Assembly (NCBI RefSeq): GCF_014899185.1
Contig: NZ_CP045201.1
Location: forward strand, 2,216,501 to 2,280,500
Reading direction: 5' to 3'
Source: Pseudooceanicola spongiae
GTDB taxonomy: Bacteria; Pseudomonadota; Alphaproteobacteria; Rhodobacterales; Rhodobacteraceae
Length of the DNA stretch: 64,000 bases
How positions within the stretch are numbered: the first letter of the stretch is position 1; the number at the start of each line of letters is the position of its first letter. The notes beneath the pieces are model-generated. The model made no database searches and was not told the origin of the DNA. It saw nothing but the letters and a program-made list of their open reading frames with translations. The position numbers and the translations under genes are program-made. Shown in pieces: positions 55,437 through 63,677 of this stretch.

Positions 55437-56393
55437 TCAGTTGACCGCGTTCGGCACTTTTTCTCCGGCGAAGAAGGCGCGCAGGTTCTCGACGGCCATC
55501 GCACCCATGGCTTCGCGGACATTCATAGCAGCCGTCCCCAGGTGTGGCAGCAGGACCACGTTTTCGAGCTTCAGCAGTGCGGCGGGCACCTTTGGTTCAT
55601 GCTCGTAGACATCCAGGCCGGCCGCCCCGATCTGACGGGATTGCAGAGCCGTGACCAGAGCGGCTTCGTCCACGATATCGCCACGGGCGATATTGATGAA
55701 AACGCCGTGCGGCTGCATGGCGGCAAAGACCTGTTCATCCACAAGGTGGTGAGTTTCAGGGCTGGCAGGGGTGGCAACGACGAGGATGTCGGCCCAGGCG
55801 GCCAGCTCTTTCAGGCTGTCCTTGCGTGCGGCGGGGAACTCCAGATCCTTTGCGGAGCGCGAGAAATAGCCGACCTCCATCCCGAAGCCGAAGTGACAGC
55901 GCCGGGCCACGGCCTGGCCGATGCGTCCCATGCCGATCACGCCCAGTTTGCGACCCGTCACATGCAGGCCGAGCAGCTGGGTGGGGTGCCAGCCTTCCCA
56001 TTGGCCTGAGCGCACCAGACGCTCGGCTTCACCGGCGCGCCGGCAGGCCATCAGCATCAGGGTCATGGCGATATCGGCGGTGGCATCGGTCACGGCGCCG
56101 GGGGTGTTGGAGACGCTCACCCCATGTGAGCGGCAGGCTTCGACGTCGATGTGGTTATAGCCGACACCGAAATTGGCCAGCATCTTGCAGCGCGGCCGGC
56201 CGAAATCCTGCAGGATCTCGGCGCTGACCATATCGCCCAGCGTCACCATCATTGCATCGAAGACCGCAAAGCCCGAGCGCAGCTCGGCCGGGGTCATGGG
56301 GCGGGTGCTGTGGCGGACCTCGACCTCGAACAGCGCCTCGGCGGCGGCGATGGTGTCGGGGGGCATGGGGCGGGAGATGAGGATGCGCTTCAC
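55437..56393 (-). CDS. D-isomer-specific 2-hydroxyacid dehydrogenase (glyoxylate/hydroxypyruvate reductase-like)
   Basis: A 318-residue NAD(P)-dependent dehydrogenase. The nucleotide fold shows 'LGVIGMGRIGQAVARR' (~145-160); the catalytic Arg is in 'INIARGDIVDEAAL', the Glu in 'GLDVYEHEPKVP' and the His in 'LLPHLGTA'. 'ANFGVGYNHIDVEAC' is typical of the glyoxylate reductase branch. It shares ATGA with csaA at its start. The natural substrate among 2-hydroxyacids is not certain. Confidence 0.9.
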   Translation of the reverse strand: MKRILISRPMPPDTIAAAEALFEVEVRHSTRPMTPAELRSGFAVFDAMMVTLGDMVSAEILQDFGRPRCKMLANFGVGYNHIDVEACRSHGVSVSNTPGAVTDATADIAMTLMLMACRRAGEAERLVRSGQWEGWHPTQLLGLHVTGRKLGVIGMGRIGQAVARRCHFGFGMEVGYFSRSAKDLEFPAARKDSLKELAAWADILVVATPASPETHHLVDEQVFAAMQPHGVFINIARGDIVDEAALVTALQSRQIGAAGLDVYEHEPKVPAALLKLENVVLLPHLGTAAMNVREAMGAMAVENLRAFFAGEKVPNAVN

Positions 56394-56731
56394 TGCATCC
56401 GCTCCCCCGGCGTGACCGGATGATCTGGGGTGAGCAGCACGATGCCGCCCTCGGCATCAGCGACGCCGAGGGTCAGCACTTCGGACATGAAGGGGCCGAT
56501 CTGGCGGGGCGGGAAGTTGACCACGGCCATCACCATGCGGCCAACCAGCGCCTCGGGCGTGTAATGCGCCGTGATCTGGGCGGAGGTCTTTTTCTCGCCG
56601 ATCTCGGTGCCGAAATCGATCCAGAGCTTGATGGCGGGCTTGCGCGCCTCGGGGAAGGGTTCGGCGCGGGTGACGCGACCGGCGCGGATGTCGACCTTGA
56701 GAAAGTCGTCAAAGGTGATCTGGTCAGCCAT
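56390..56731 (-). CDS. csaA: CsaA-like tRNA-binding protein
   Basis: A 113-residue protein with one tRNA-binding OB fold (as in the Arc1p/MetRS C-terminal domain). The start 'DQITFDDFLKVDIRAGRVTRAEPFPEARKPA' and 'ARKPAIKLWIDFG...SAQITAHYTPEALVGRMVMAVVNFPPRQIGPFMSEVLTLG' are diagnostic. CsaA has been linked to protein-export chaperoning in Bacillus. ATG 56731 with AAGGAG upstream is chosen over TTG 56737. It overlaps proC by 8 bp. Confidence 0.92.
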   Translation of the reverse strand: MADQITFDDFLKVDIRAGRVTRAEPFPEARKPAIKLWIDFGTEIGEKKTSAQITAHYTPEALVGRMVMAVVNFPPRQIGPFMSEVLTLGVADAEGGIVLLTPDHPVTPGERMQ

Positions 56732-57539
56732 TGGCAAGCTCCTTGGATCGTTTCGTAGCGGCCTCGACCGCGCGGGGCAGCAGGGCGGGAAAGCCGCTGT
56801 CCGCGTCCATCAGCACGTTGAGCGCGGCCTGCGTGGTGCCGTTGGGGCTGGTGACGTTGATGCGCAGCTGGGTGGGTGTCTCGTCCGTGCCCTCGGCCAG
56901 CGCGCCTGCCCCGGCGACGGTGGCCTTGGCCAGTTGCATCGCGAGGTCTTCGGGCAGCCCCTGAGCCACACCGGCAGCGGCGAGGGTTTCGATCAGGTGA
57001 AAGACATAGGCGGGACCGGAGCCGGAGACACCGGTGACGGCATCCATCTGGTCCTCGGTCTCGATCCGCGCCACCTGGCCGACGGCGGAGAGCAGCGCCT
57101 CGGCCAGGTCCATGCCCGCCTCGCCGACGTGTGGATTGCCGACGATGGCGGTGATGCCGCGACCGACAGCGGCGGGCGTGTTGGGCATGCCGCGGATGAT
57201 CGGGCTTTGTGCGCCAAAGGCCGCCTCGAAGGCCGAGATCGGTGTCCCGGCGGCGATGGAGAGGAAGACCGTCGTGCTGTTGCCAAGGGCGCGCAGGCCC
57301 GGCAGCGCTTCGCCCATCATCTGCGGCTTGACCGCGACGATGGCGACGGCGGGGCTGTCGGGCAGGCCGTCGTTCAGATGCACGCCCGTGCCCTTCAGCC
57401 AGTCCGAGGGGTGCGGGTCGAGCACCCAGACAGAGCTGGGCGGCAGCCCGCCTTTGAGCCATCCGGCGAGCATCGCGCCGCCCATTTTGCCGCATCCCAG
57501 CAGGACGAGGCCTTTTTCCGCCACAGTTTCCAAAGACAT
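56724..57539 (-). CDS. proC: Pyrroline-5-carboxylate reductase
   Basis: A 271-residue enzyme for the last step of proline synthesis. An N-terminal Rossmann fold 'GLVLLGCGKMGGAMLAGWLKGG', 'VAIVAVKPQMM', 'RGMPNTPAAVGRGITAIVGN', and the C-terminal signature 'VTGVSGSGPAYVFHLIETL' with 'LRINVTSPNGTTQAALNVL' are all present. It follows the YbjN-like gene by 37 bp and overlaps csaA, giving a four-gene operon. Confidence 0.96.
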   Translation of the reverse strand: MSLETVAEKGLVLLGCGKMGGAMLAGWLKGGLPPSSVWVLDPHPSDWLKGTGVHLNDGLPDSPAVAIVAVKPQMMGEALPGLRALGNSTTVFLSIAAGTPISAFEAAFGAQSPIIRGMPNTPAAVGRGITAIVGNPHVGEAGMDLAEALLSAVGQVARIETEDQMDAVTGVSGSGPAYVFHLIETLAAAGVAQGLPEDLAMQLAKATVAGAGALAEGTDETPTQLRINVTSPNGTTQAALNVLMDADSGFPALLPRAVEAATKRSKELANG

Positions 57540-57576
57540 GCTGTGCCCCCTAAGCTATTTGCGTTGGGGGCAAGTG

Positions 57577-58077
57577 TTACGCGCGGCCATAAGCCTCTGC
57601 AATGGCGACTTCCAGCGCGGCCTTGGGCGGCGTGCCCCCCCAGACGTTCAGCTGGAACGCCGGATAGTAGCGTTCGGCCGAGAGCACTGCGGCGGTGACC
57701 ATGGTGCTGATCTGCTCGGACGTCGCGATCTGTTCGCCCGACAGCACGAGGCCGTAGCGGTAGACCATCAGCTTCTGATCAGCCCAGTAGGTGAAGGCAC
57801 CGGCCCAGCACTGGTCGTTGACGAGGTTCAGCAGCTCGTAGAGACCGGGCAGGCTGTCCTCGGGCGGGTCCATGTCGAAGGTGCAGACCATGCGCAGGGT
57901 TTCGTCGTAAGCGGACCAGGCGAGCGTGATGGAATAGGTCCGCCACAAGCCTACGACCGCCATGGCGATCTGGTCTTCGGCGATCCGGTCAAAGTCCCAT
58001 TCGTGGTGCTCTGCCAGGGTTTCGACGATGTCGATCGGGTGCAGTTCTTCGGAGATGAAGGAGTCAGTCAAGGCCAT
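57577..58077 (-). CDS. YbjN-domain protein
   Basis: A 166-residue cytosolic protein resembling the YbjN family (type III chaperone-like fold, suspected sensory or motility role). Features are 'FISEELHPIDIVETLAEHHEWDFDRIAEDQIAM', 'LRMVCTFDMDPPEDSLPGLYELLNLVNDQCWAGAF' and a C-terminal helix 'AERYYPAFQLNVWGGTPPKAALEVAI'. ATG 58077 has AGAGGTGA upstream. It leads the ybjN-proC-csaA-dehydrogenase operon. Confidence 0.85.
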   Translation of the reverse strand: MALTDSFISEELHPIDIVETLAEHHEWDFDRIAEDQIAMAVVGLWRTYSITLAWSAYDETLRMVCTFDMDPPEDSLPGLYELLNLVNDQCWAGAFTYWADQKLMVYRYGLVLSGEQIATSEQISTMVTAAVLSAERYYPAFQLNVWGGTPPKAALEVAIAEAYGRA

Positions 58078-58450
58078 GGCGTCACCTCTTGTATTGCATA
58101 GCGCAGGGGGCCTAGCAGCACCCACACGCTAGATGCCTACTCTAGAAACGGGGAGAATTCCTACGTCTCTTACCAGATATGGTGGTGCGCTGGCGACAAC
58201 CTGTAAAGCTACTTTTTGTGGATAAACACGATTTGTTGTGGATGAAGAAAGCCGACCCACGAAATCTCGCCTAAAACCGGGGCAGAGGGAGGAACTCGGG
58301 GGGCGGAGGCGGACCCGGCAGAATCGAAGCCGCAGAATCGAACAGGGCCATAACGCGGCGGGGTGTTTGATGGCTGGCGCGGGCTGGGCAAATAGTGCGA
58401 CGATGCCGGACACTCAGGCCCCGCGCGCGGGCAGCAAGGACCCCAACCCC
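58078..58450. other. 373-bp divergent intergenic region between ybjN and cls
   Basis: It holds two DnaA-box-like sequences (58217-58245), an 11-bp direct repeat GCAGAATCGAA (58318-58328 and 58332-58342, period 14) and the promoters of both neighbours, not resolvable by eye. An in-frame extension of cls back to 58238 is present but unlike any family member. Confidence 0.55.
58217..58245 (-). promoter_or_regulatory. Pair of DnaA-box-like sites
   Basis: TGTGGATAA at 58217-58225 is a perfect DnaA box (TTATCCACA on the minus strand), and TGTGGATGA at 58237-58245 differs by one base. They have the same orientation and are 20 bp apart, about two helical turns. A regulatory or titration site is more likely than oriC because no cluster of boxes or AT-rich unwinding element is present. 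Confidence 0.5.
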
Positions 58451-59911
58451 ATGATCGACATTACACTCTGGCCGACGACGCTGATGGTCCTGCATCTGGT
58501 GTTTCAGGCCGGCTTCACGATCCGGGCTCTGCTGAGACCGCACCGCGAGCCCTCGGCGCGCATGGCCTGGGTGCTGGTGATCAACGGGGTGCCTGCCTTT
58601 GGGATGCTGACCTACTTTCTGTTCGGCGAGACCAATATCGGGCGGCGTCGCGCGGCGCTCTATCGTCATACGGCGTCGCTGCTGGAGGGGGCGCAGAGCC
58701 ATGACCCCGATCACGACGCCGAGGCCGCGGAGGTGCGTGCGCCCAATGCGCATCTGTTCCATGTCGGCACCTCGATCAGCGGGCTGCACCCTGTGGGTGG
58801 CAACGCGGCACGGCTGATGGAGAATTCGGACGCGGCGATCGCCTCCATCGTCGCGGATATGGACAGCGCGCGGACCACTGTGCACCTGCTGTTCTACATC
58901 TGGCTGACCGATTCCAACGGCTCCAAGATTGTCGAGGCGGCGATCCGTGCGGCGAAACGCGGTGTCACGGTGCGCGCGATGGCCGATGACATCGGATCGC
59001 GCGGCATCATCAAATCTGCGGACTGGACGCGGATGCAGGCGGCGGGGGTGCGGCTGGCCCGGGCGCTGCCGGTCAGCAATCCTTTCCTGCACCCGATCCG
59101 GGGCCGCATCGATCTGCGCAATCACCGCAAGATCGTCGTGATCGACAATGAGGTGACCTATTGCGGCAGCCAGAACTGTGCCGATCCGGCCTTTCTGCCC
59201 AAGGCCAAGTATGGACCCTGGGTCGATCTGGTGGTGCGCTTTGAAGGACCCGTGGCGCGGCAAAGCCAGCTGCTGTTCATCGCCGACTGGATGGCCCATG
59301 TCGACGAGGATCTGCGCGATCTGGCCCAGCCCGACCCCGAAAGGACGGAGGCGGCAGAGGAGGGTTTTACCGCGCAGGTGATCGGCACCGGCCCCACCGT
59401 GCGCCCCACCGCCATGCCCGAGATGTTCGAGGTGCTGATGCATGCCGCCCGGCGCGAACTGGTGGTGACGACGCCCTATTACGTGCCGACCGAGGCGATG
59501 CAATCGGCGCTCTGCATCACGGCGCGGCGCGGTGTGGCGACCAGCATCGTCTTTCCCCTGCGCAACGATTCCTTCATCGTCGCCGCCGCCAGCCGCAGCT
59601 ATTATTCAGAGCTGCTGGCCGCCGGGGTGCGGATTTATGAGTACCCCCTTGGCCTGCTGCACAGCAAATCGCTGACGCTGGATGGCGAGGTGTCGATGAT
59701 CGGGTCGGCCAATCTGGATCGGCGCAGCTTTGAGCTGAACTATGAAAACAACATCCTGATCAGCGATGTGGCCCTGACCGGCGCGCTGCGCGAACGCCAG
59801 CAGAGCTATATCGACGTCGCCTATGAGGTGCTGCCCGCCGATGTCGCCGCATGGTCGCTGGGGCGTCGGCTCTGGTACAACGCCATCGCCATGTTCGGGC
59901 CGGTGCTGTGA
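58451..59911 (+). CDS. cls: Cardiolipin synthase
   Basis: A 486-residue membrane-bound PLD-family enzyme that joins phosphatidylglycerol molecules into cardiolipin; the length equals E. coli ClsA. Two N-terminal helices ('TLMVLHLVFQAGFTIRALL', 'WVLVINGVPAFGMLTYFLFG') precede the HxK motifs 'RNHRKIVVIDNEV' (~HRK 221) and 'LLHSKSLTLDGEV' (~HSK 401). ATG 58451 is preferred because it begins right before helix 1. Its expression may be affected by the DnaA-box pair upstream. Confidence 0.92.
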   Translation: MIDITLWPTTLMVLHLVFQAGFTIRALLRPHREPSARMAWVLVINGVPAFGMLTYFLFGETNIGRRRAALYRHTASLLEGAQSHDPDHDAEAAEVRAPNAHLFHVGTSISGLHPVGGNAARLMENSDAAIASIVADMDSARTTVHLLFYIWLTDSNGSKIVEAAIRAAKRGVTVRAMADDIGSRGIIKSADWTRMQAAGVRLARALPVSNPFLHPIRGRIDLRNHRKIVVIDNEVTYCGSQNCADPAFLPKAKYGPWVDLVVRFEGPVARQSQLLFIADWMAHVDEDLRDLAQPDPERTEAAEEGFTAQVIGTGPTVRPTAMPEMFEVLMHAARRELVVTTPYYVPTEAMQSALCITARRGVATSIVFPLRNDSFIVAAASRSYYSELLAAGVRIYEYPLGLLHSKSLTLDGEVSMIGSANLDRRSFELNYENNILISDVALTGALRERQQSYIDVAYEVLPADVAAWSLGRRLWYNAIAMFGPVL

Positions 59912-59929
59912 AGGCCGTGCTCTGGGGGC

Positions 59930-60844
59930 TTAGCTGAAGTCCATCGGCAGGTTGAAGGCATAGCTGGGCTTGCTGAGACCAGAGGGCGCAGTGGGCATCC
60001 GCCCCGAGCGCTGGACCGCCAGCATCGCCGCCTGATCGAAGGCCGCCACCCCAGAGGAGCGCACAACCTGCGCCCCGAGGACGGCGCCGTCACGCCCCAC
60101 CACGATGCGGACCACGACGCGGCCCTGCTGGCCACGCATGCCGCCGGGAAAGCGCTTCTTGCGCTCGATCCGGGTGCGGATCTGACTGCCCCAAACGACC
60201 TCGAGCCGGGCTTCGGCCTTGCCGTTGCCCGCCTTGACGGTGCCATTGCTGGTGCCGGCCTGCTGCGAGCCGCCATTGCCCGCCGCGCGCTGCGTCGCAC
60301 CGCCTTCGCCACCGGGACGGGCCTTCTGGGTGCGCTCGGCTTTGACGGCCTTCGGCTTGGGCGGCGCGGGCGGTTTCGGGACGGCAAGGTTTTCGGGGCG
60401 CTGCTGCGGGCGTTTGGAGAGGGTCGGGCTCGGCGCGGCCTCGGCCACCTCTTGTGGTTCCGGCTCAGGCTCGGGTTCGGCCTCGGGGGGCGGCGGCACG
60501 TCCTGATCGACCTTCGGCAGAGCGGCCGTGTCGGGCAGCGCCTCGGCCAGCTCCATACTGGGGAAACTGGGGCGCGGTGCGGTCTGGGCCACAGGCGCTT
60601 CGGGCGCAGGTTCGCTTTGCGGCTGGGTCATTTCGGGGGTGTCGGGCTGGGCGACGTCGGGCGGGGTTTCCCAGGCCTCGACCATCTCGACCATGCCGGG
60701 GGCGGCGCCTTGCAGCGAGACCAGCGCCTGACCGCCCTGCCCGCCTGCGTCCGAGCCTTCATCGGCAGGAATGCGCATCGCGATGGCGACGTGCAGACCG
60801 ACGGCCAGCGCCAGAAAGGCGGTGGTTTCCAGCAGCCGCCTCAT
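59930..60844 (-). CDS. tonB: TonB-family energy transducer
   Basis: A 304-residue protein carrying proton-motive energy to outer-membrane receptors. One N-terminal helix (~7-24, 'TTAFLALAVGLHVAIAM') is followed by a Pro/Glu-rich periplasmic spacer (~80-160, with 'PEPEPEPQ') and a C-terminal TonB domain (~225-304, 'RVVVRIVVGRDGAVLGAQVVRSSGVAAFDQAAMLAV'). It shares ATGA with the upstream exbD and is the last gene of the operon. The receptor is not in the window. Confidence 0.93.
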   Translation of the reverse strand: MRRLLETTAFLALAVGLHVAIAMRIPADEGSDAGGQGGQALVSLQGAAPGMVEMVEAWETPPDVAQPDTPEMTQPQSEPAPEAPVAQTAPRPSFPSMELAEALPDTAALPKVDQDVPPPPEAEPEPEPEPQEVAEAAPSPTLSKRPQQRPENLAVPKPPAPPKPKAVKAERTQKARPGGEGGATQRAAGNGGSQQAGTSNGTVKAGNGKAEARLEVVWGSQIRTRIERKKRFPGGMRGQQGRVVVRIVVGRDGAVLGAQVVRSSGVAAFDQAAMLAVQRSGRMPTAPSGLSKPSYAFNLPMDFS

Positions 60845-61233
60845 TGCGGGGCCACCACGAGGGCGACGTTCTTCAGGCCCGCCTCGGTCAGTGCGCGCAG
60901 GGTGCGGGCGACGGCAGCGGCTTCGGTCGTGGCATCGGCGCGCAGCTGGGGAATGCCGGGGTTGCCCCGATTCTCGGCCGCGAACGCCTCGATCGCCGCC
61001 GGGCCGCGCAGGTCACGCAGACCGGCCTCGCCCTCGGTCGAGAGGTAGAGCGTGGTGGTATCGTCGGCCTCAGCCCCCTCGGCCGCGCTTGGTGGCTGGA
61101 TGGGAAAGGGTTCGGGCGGCGTCAGGCGCGAGGTCATCAGGAAGAAGATCAGCAGCAGAAACACCACGTTGATCATCGGCACGATGGATTCGCCCCGGGG
61201 GCGGCGCGGCGGGTCTGAGAAATTCATCGCCAT
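60841..61233 (-). CDS. exbD: ExbD-type biopolymer transport protein lacking the TM aspartate
   Basis: A 130-residue ExbD/TolR protein: short cytoplasmic tail, one helix (~19-38), and a periplasmic domain ending 'AAAVARTLRALTEAGLKNVALVV'. The helix reads 'PMINVVFLLLIFF': Asn22 replaces the proton-binding Asp that is intact in the neighbouring paralogue ('PMIDVVFLLLVFF'). ATG 61233 or 61227 is the start. It follows the other exbD by 4 bp and overlaps tonB by ATGA. Confidence 0.92.
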   Translation of the reverse strand: MAMNFSDPPRRPRGESIVPMINVVFLLLIFFLMTSRLTPPEPFPIQPPSAAEGAEADDTTTLYLSTEGEAGLRDLRGPAAIEAFAAENRGNPGIPQLRADATTEAAAVARTLRALTEAGLKNVALVVAPQ

Positions 61234-61237
61234 GGGG

Positions 61238-61618
61238 TTATTCCACAAGCACGAGATGGGTGAAGCCGGCGGCCCGCAGGATCGCGGCGGTGTCGACAAC
61301 GCGCTGCAGCTTGGCACCGTCGGCTCCGCGCAGGATGATGGTATCCTCGGGCTTTTCGGTCAGGCCCTGCATCTGGGGGACAAGGTCGCCCTGCGCCGTC
61401 TCGACACCGTTGACCTTGAGCCCCTCGGGCAGGATGTCGACCAGCCGGGGCGGGCCCGCATAGCCCTGCCCGGCCGAGGCAAGCGGCAGCGGCAGCACCG
61501 CATCCATACCAAAGCGCGAGGCCAGCATGAAGAACACCAGCAGCAGGAACACCACGTCGATCATCGGCGTGAGGCTGGGCTTGCGGCGGGGGCGCGGCCT
61601 GTCGGGAAGGAAGGTCAT
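61238..61618 (-). CDS. exbD: ExbD-type biopolymer transport protein, canonical
   Basis: A 126-residue ExbD with the essential membrane aspartate, D21, in 'SLTPMIDVVFLLLVFFML', and a periplasmic domain closing 'LQRVVDTAAILRAAGFTHLVLVE'. With ExbB it forms the proton-driven motor that energises TonB. It follows exbB by 10 bp, and the second exbD lies 4 bp downstream. Confidence 0.95.
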   Translation of the reverse strand: MTFLPDRPRPRRKPSLTPMIDVVFLLLVFFMLASRFGMDAVLPLPLASAGQGYAGPPRLVDILPEGLKVNGVETAQGDLVPQMQGLTEKPEDTIILRGADGAKLQRVVDTAAILRAAGFTHLVLVE

Positions 61619-61628
61619 CGCGGCGGCC

Positions 61629-62627
61629 TTACTGCGCCGCGAGTTTCGAGATGTTGCTGGTGTGCGTGATCCCCTGCCCCGGCAGATCGGCGACAAAGAT
61701 CCGGGCAGAGAGATCCTCCAGGTCGGCGCGCAGGGAGTCCAGCACGGCCTCGAACCAGGTCAGCGCGGCAGAGGCGGGAATGGCGACGGCCATACCGGCG
61801 GCGGTGGTCAGAAGTGCCTCCCAGATACCGCCGGCGAGCAGGGCGGGGTCGGCCTGGCTGCCGGCCTCTTGCAGCGCCTGAAAGGCCGAGATCATCCCCA
61901 TCACGGTGCCGAGCAGACCCAGCAGCGGCGCGATGGTGGCGATCAGTTCAAGCGCGCGCAGGGCGGTGCCCTGACTGGTCAGCAGGCGGCGGGCAATGCG
62001 CGAGGTTTCTTCGCGTGCGGCGTCTTCGTTCAGCGCCATGCGGGCGCGCATCGCGCTATGCACAAGGCGAGACCGGACGCCGCCCCGGCCCTGCACCATG
62101 GCAATGGCAGTGGCAGCTTCGCCCTGTTCCCAGGCCTCGACGGCCTTGCGGGAGGTGCGGCGCGACCATGCCCCGGCGAGGACGAGGCGCCAGATTTTCC
62201 ACAGGATCAGTGCGACGGTGACGACCGACAGGGCGGCAATCGCCCAGATCGCGGGGCCGCCGTCGACCAGGAATTTGACCGAGCTGTCAACGGAATCGCT
62301 GAGGATCGCAGTGACGCTGCGCGGCTCTTGCGGGGTGATCTCCGGCAGAGGGGCGAGGTCGACATCGGGGGTGGTGTCTGCGGAAAGGGCCTCAGCAGGG
62401 GCGGCCTCGGTGGGGATCGTGACCTCAGGCGCGCTGGTGGGCGCAGGGGCCTGGGTGACGCCGGGCAGGGTCGGTGCCGCGTCCGCCTGAGCGCCCGAAA
62501 GCGCCATCGGCTGCATGGTGTCGCCAACGCTGGGGGCCGCGTCGGGCGTGGCTTCGGTTTGGCCAAAGGCGGCCCCGGCGGCAATCAAAAGCGCCACCCC
62601 TGCAAGTGCCAGACGCTGCCTGACCAT
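61629..62627 (-). CDS. exbB: ExbB/MotA-TolQ proton channel protein with periplasmic extension
   Basis: A 332-residue ExbB. It begins with a signal peptide ('RLALAGVALLIAAGAAFGQ') and a ~100-residue Ala/Pro/Thr/Glu-rich periplasmic stretch, then helix 1 (~128-150, 'AIWAIAALSVVTVALILWKIW') and the two channel helices 'IATIAPLLGLLGTVMGMISAF' and 'IWEALLTTAAGMAVAIPASAAL', which hold the pore threonines. GGAG precedes the ATG at 62627. It heads the exbB-exbD-exbD-tonB operon under a predicted iron-responsive operator (62869-62883). Confidence 0.94.
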   Translation of the reverse strand: MVRQRLALAGVALLIAAGAAFGQTEATPDAAPSVGDTMQPMALSGAQADAAPTLPGVTQAPAPTSAPEVTIPTEAAPAEALSADTTPDVDLAPLPEITPQEPRSVTAILSDSVDSSVKFLVDGGPAIWAIAALSVVTVALILWKIWRLVLAGAWSRRTSRKAVEAWEQGEAATAIAMVQGRGGVRSRLVHSAMRARMALNEDAAREETSRIARRLLTSQGTALRALELIATIAPLLGLLGTVMGMISAFQALQEAGSQADPALLAGGIWEALLTTAAGMAVAIPASAALTWFEAVLDSLRADLEDLSARIFVADLPGQGITHTSNISKLAAQ

Positions 62628-62855
62628 GTTGATCTCCTTTTCAAGGAACGGTGCCGGTTGCGGCGCGTCGTCCCGTAGGCCTGGGCCCATCCTGGGTGCC
62701 TTGGTCGCACCGACAGGGGCAGACCGAGTACCGGTTCATCCCACCACGCAGCACAACCCGCTTTGCCCGATGATTTTCTGGATTGCTGGCAGAACACAAA
62801 GGGGGGTGCGAGGGAAAATCGACTGAACCCGGTGACGGTCGCTGGCTTTAGCGTG

Positions 62856-62884
62856 GGATTAAGATAACTGAGTAATACAGTCAA
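62856..62884 (-). promoter_or_regulatory. Promoter of the exbB-exbD-exbD-tonB operon
   Basis: On the minus strand, TTGACT (62879-62884) and TAATCC (62856-62861) are separated by 17 bp, a good sigma-70 spacing. It leaves a ~220-nt leader before exbB in which I see no clear ORF. The -35 box lies inside the operator at 62869-62883. Confidence 0.6.
62869..62883 (-). promoter_or_regulatory. Iron-Rhodo-box-like operator (TGA-N9-TCA)
   Basis: TGAGTAATACAGTCA fits the TGA-N9-TCA pattern described for iron-responsive genes in Rhodobacterales, bound by RirA/IscR-type repressors. It overlaps the -35 box and spacer of the predicted exbB promoter, so bound repressor would block polymerase. Iron-repressed expression of the TonB system is the inference. 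Confidence 0.55.
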
Positions 62885-62924
62885 CTATATTCCCGCGATC
62901 CGCACCGCTCTCGCTCTGCCCGGC

Positions 62925-63677
62925 CTAGACCATGACGAAGGGGCGACCGTCGATGTGCGAAATCTCGGCATCGGTGCCGAAAACATCGCGCAGCAGGCTG
63001 TTGGAGACGACCTCGGCCGGGGTGCCTAGGGCGGCGATTCTCCCTTGCTTCAGGGCGACGATGCGGTCGGCGAAGGCCGCGGCATAGTTGATGTCGTGCA
63101 GCACGATGAGGATGGTCTTGCCGTCATTGTCCGCCATCTCGCGCAGCAGGCGCATCAGGCCGCGGGCACCCGCGATGTCGAGGTTATTGAGCGGCTCGTC
63201 CAGCAACAGGTAGTCGGTGTCCTGCGCGAAGGCCATGGCGACGAAGGCGCGCTGCCGCTGGCCGCCCGAGACCTCATCCAAGAAGCGATCCCCGATCTCC
63301 AGCAGCTCGAACCGGGCGAGCGCGGCTTCGATCAGCGCGTCATCGGCCGCGGTCGGGCGGCCCCGGTGCCAGGGGTAGCGGCCAAAGCTGACCAGCTCGC
63401 GCACCCGCAGGCGGGCGGAGACATGGGTGCTTTGCGCCATGATCGCCAGCACCTTGGCGAGGTCGCGATCCGCGCAGGCGCCGATCTTGAGGGTGTCGAC
63501 CGTGATCTCGCCCTGTTTCAGCGGGGTCAGGCGGGCGATGAGGGAGAGCAGCGTGCTCTTGCCCGCGCCGTTCGGGCCGATCAGAGCGGTGATGCCGCCC
63601 TTGGGCAATTCGAGCGAGATGTCGTGCAGGATCTGCGTCCCGCCGATGAAATGATTGACGCCAGAGAGACGGATCAT
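62925..63677 (-). CDS. Iron-chelate ABC transporter ATPase (FepC/FecE type)
   Basis: A 250-residue ABC ATPase: Walker A GPNGAGKST (~33-41), Q-loop region 'IMAQSTHVSARLRVRELVSFGRYPWHRG' typical of siderophore importers, signature 'VSGGQRQRAF', Walker B 'YLLLDEPLNNLD' and the switch His in 'IVLHDINYA'. It overlaps the permease gene by 4 bp. Substrate: probably a ferric siderophore or heme-related chelate, taken from the periplasm after TonB-dependent outer-membrane uptake. Confidence 0.94.
   Translation of the reverse strand: MIRLSGVNHFIGGTQILHDISLELPKGGITALIGPNGAGKSTLLSLIARLTPLKQGEITVDTLKIGACADRDLAKVLAIMAQSTHVSARLRVRELVSFGRYPWHRGRPTAADDALIEAALARFELLEIGDRFLDEVSGGQRQRAFVAMAFAQDTDYLLLDEPLNNLDIAGARGLMRLLREMADNDGKTILIVLHDINYAAAFADRIVALKQGRIAALGTPAEVVSNSLLRDVFGTDAEISHIDGRPFVMV

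Noticed and set aside
58078-58450. Replication origin
   Set aside because: Only two DnaA-like boxes, no AT-rich unwinding region and no dnaA, hemE, parAB or similar genes nearby.
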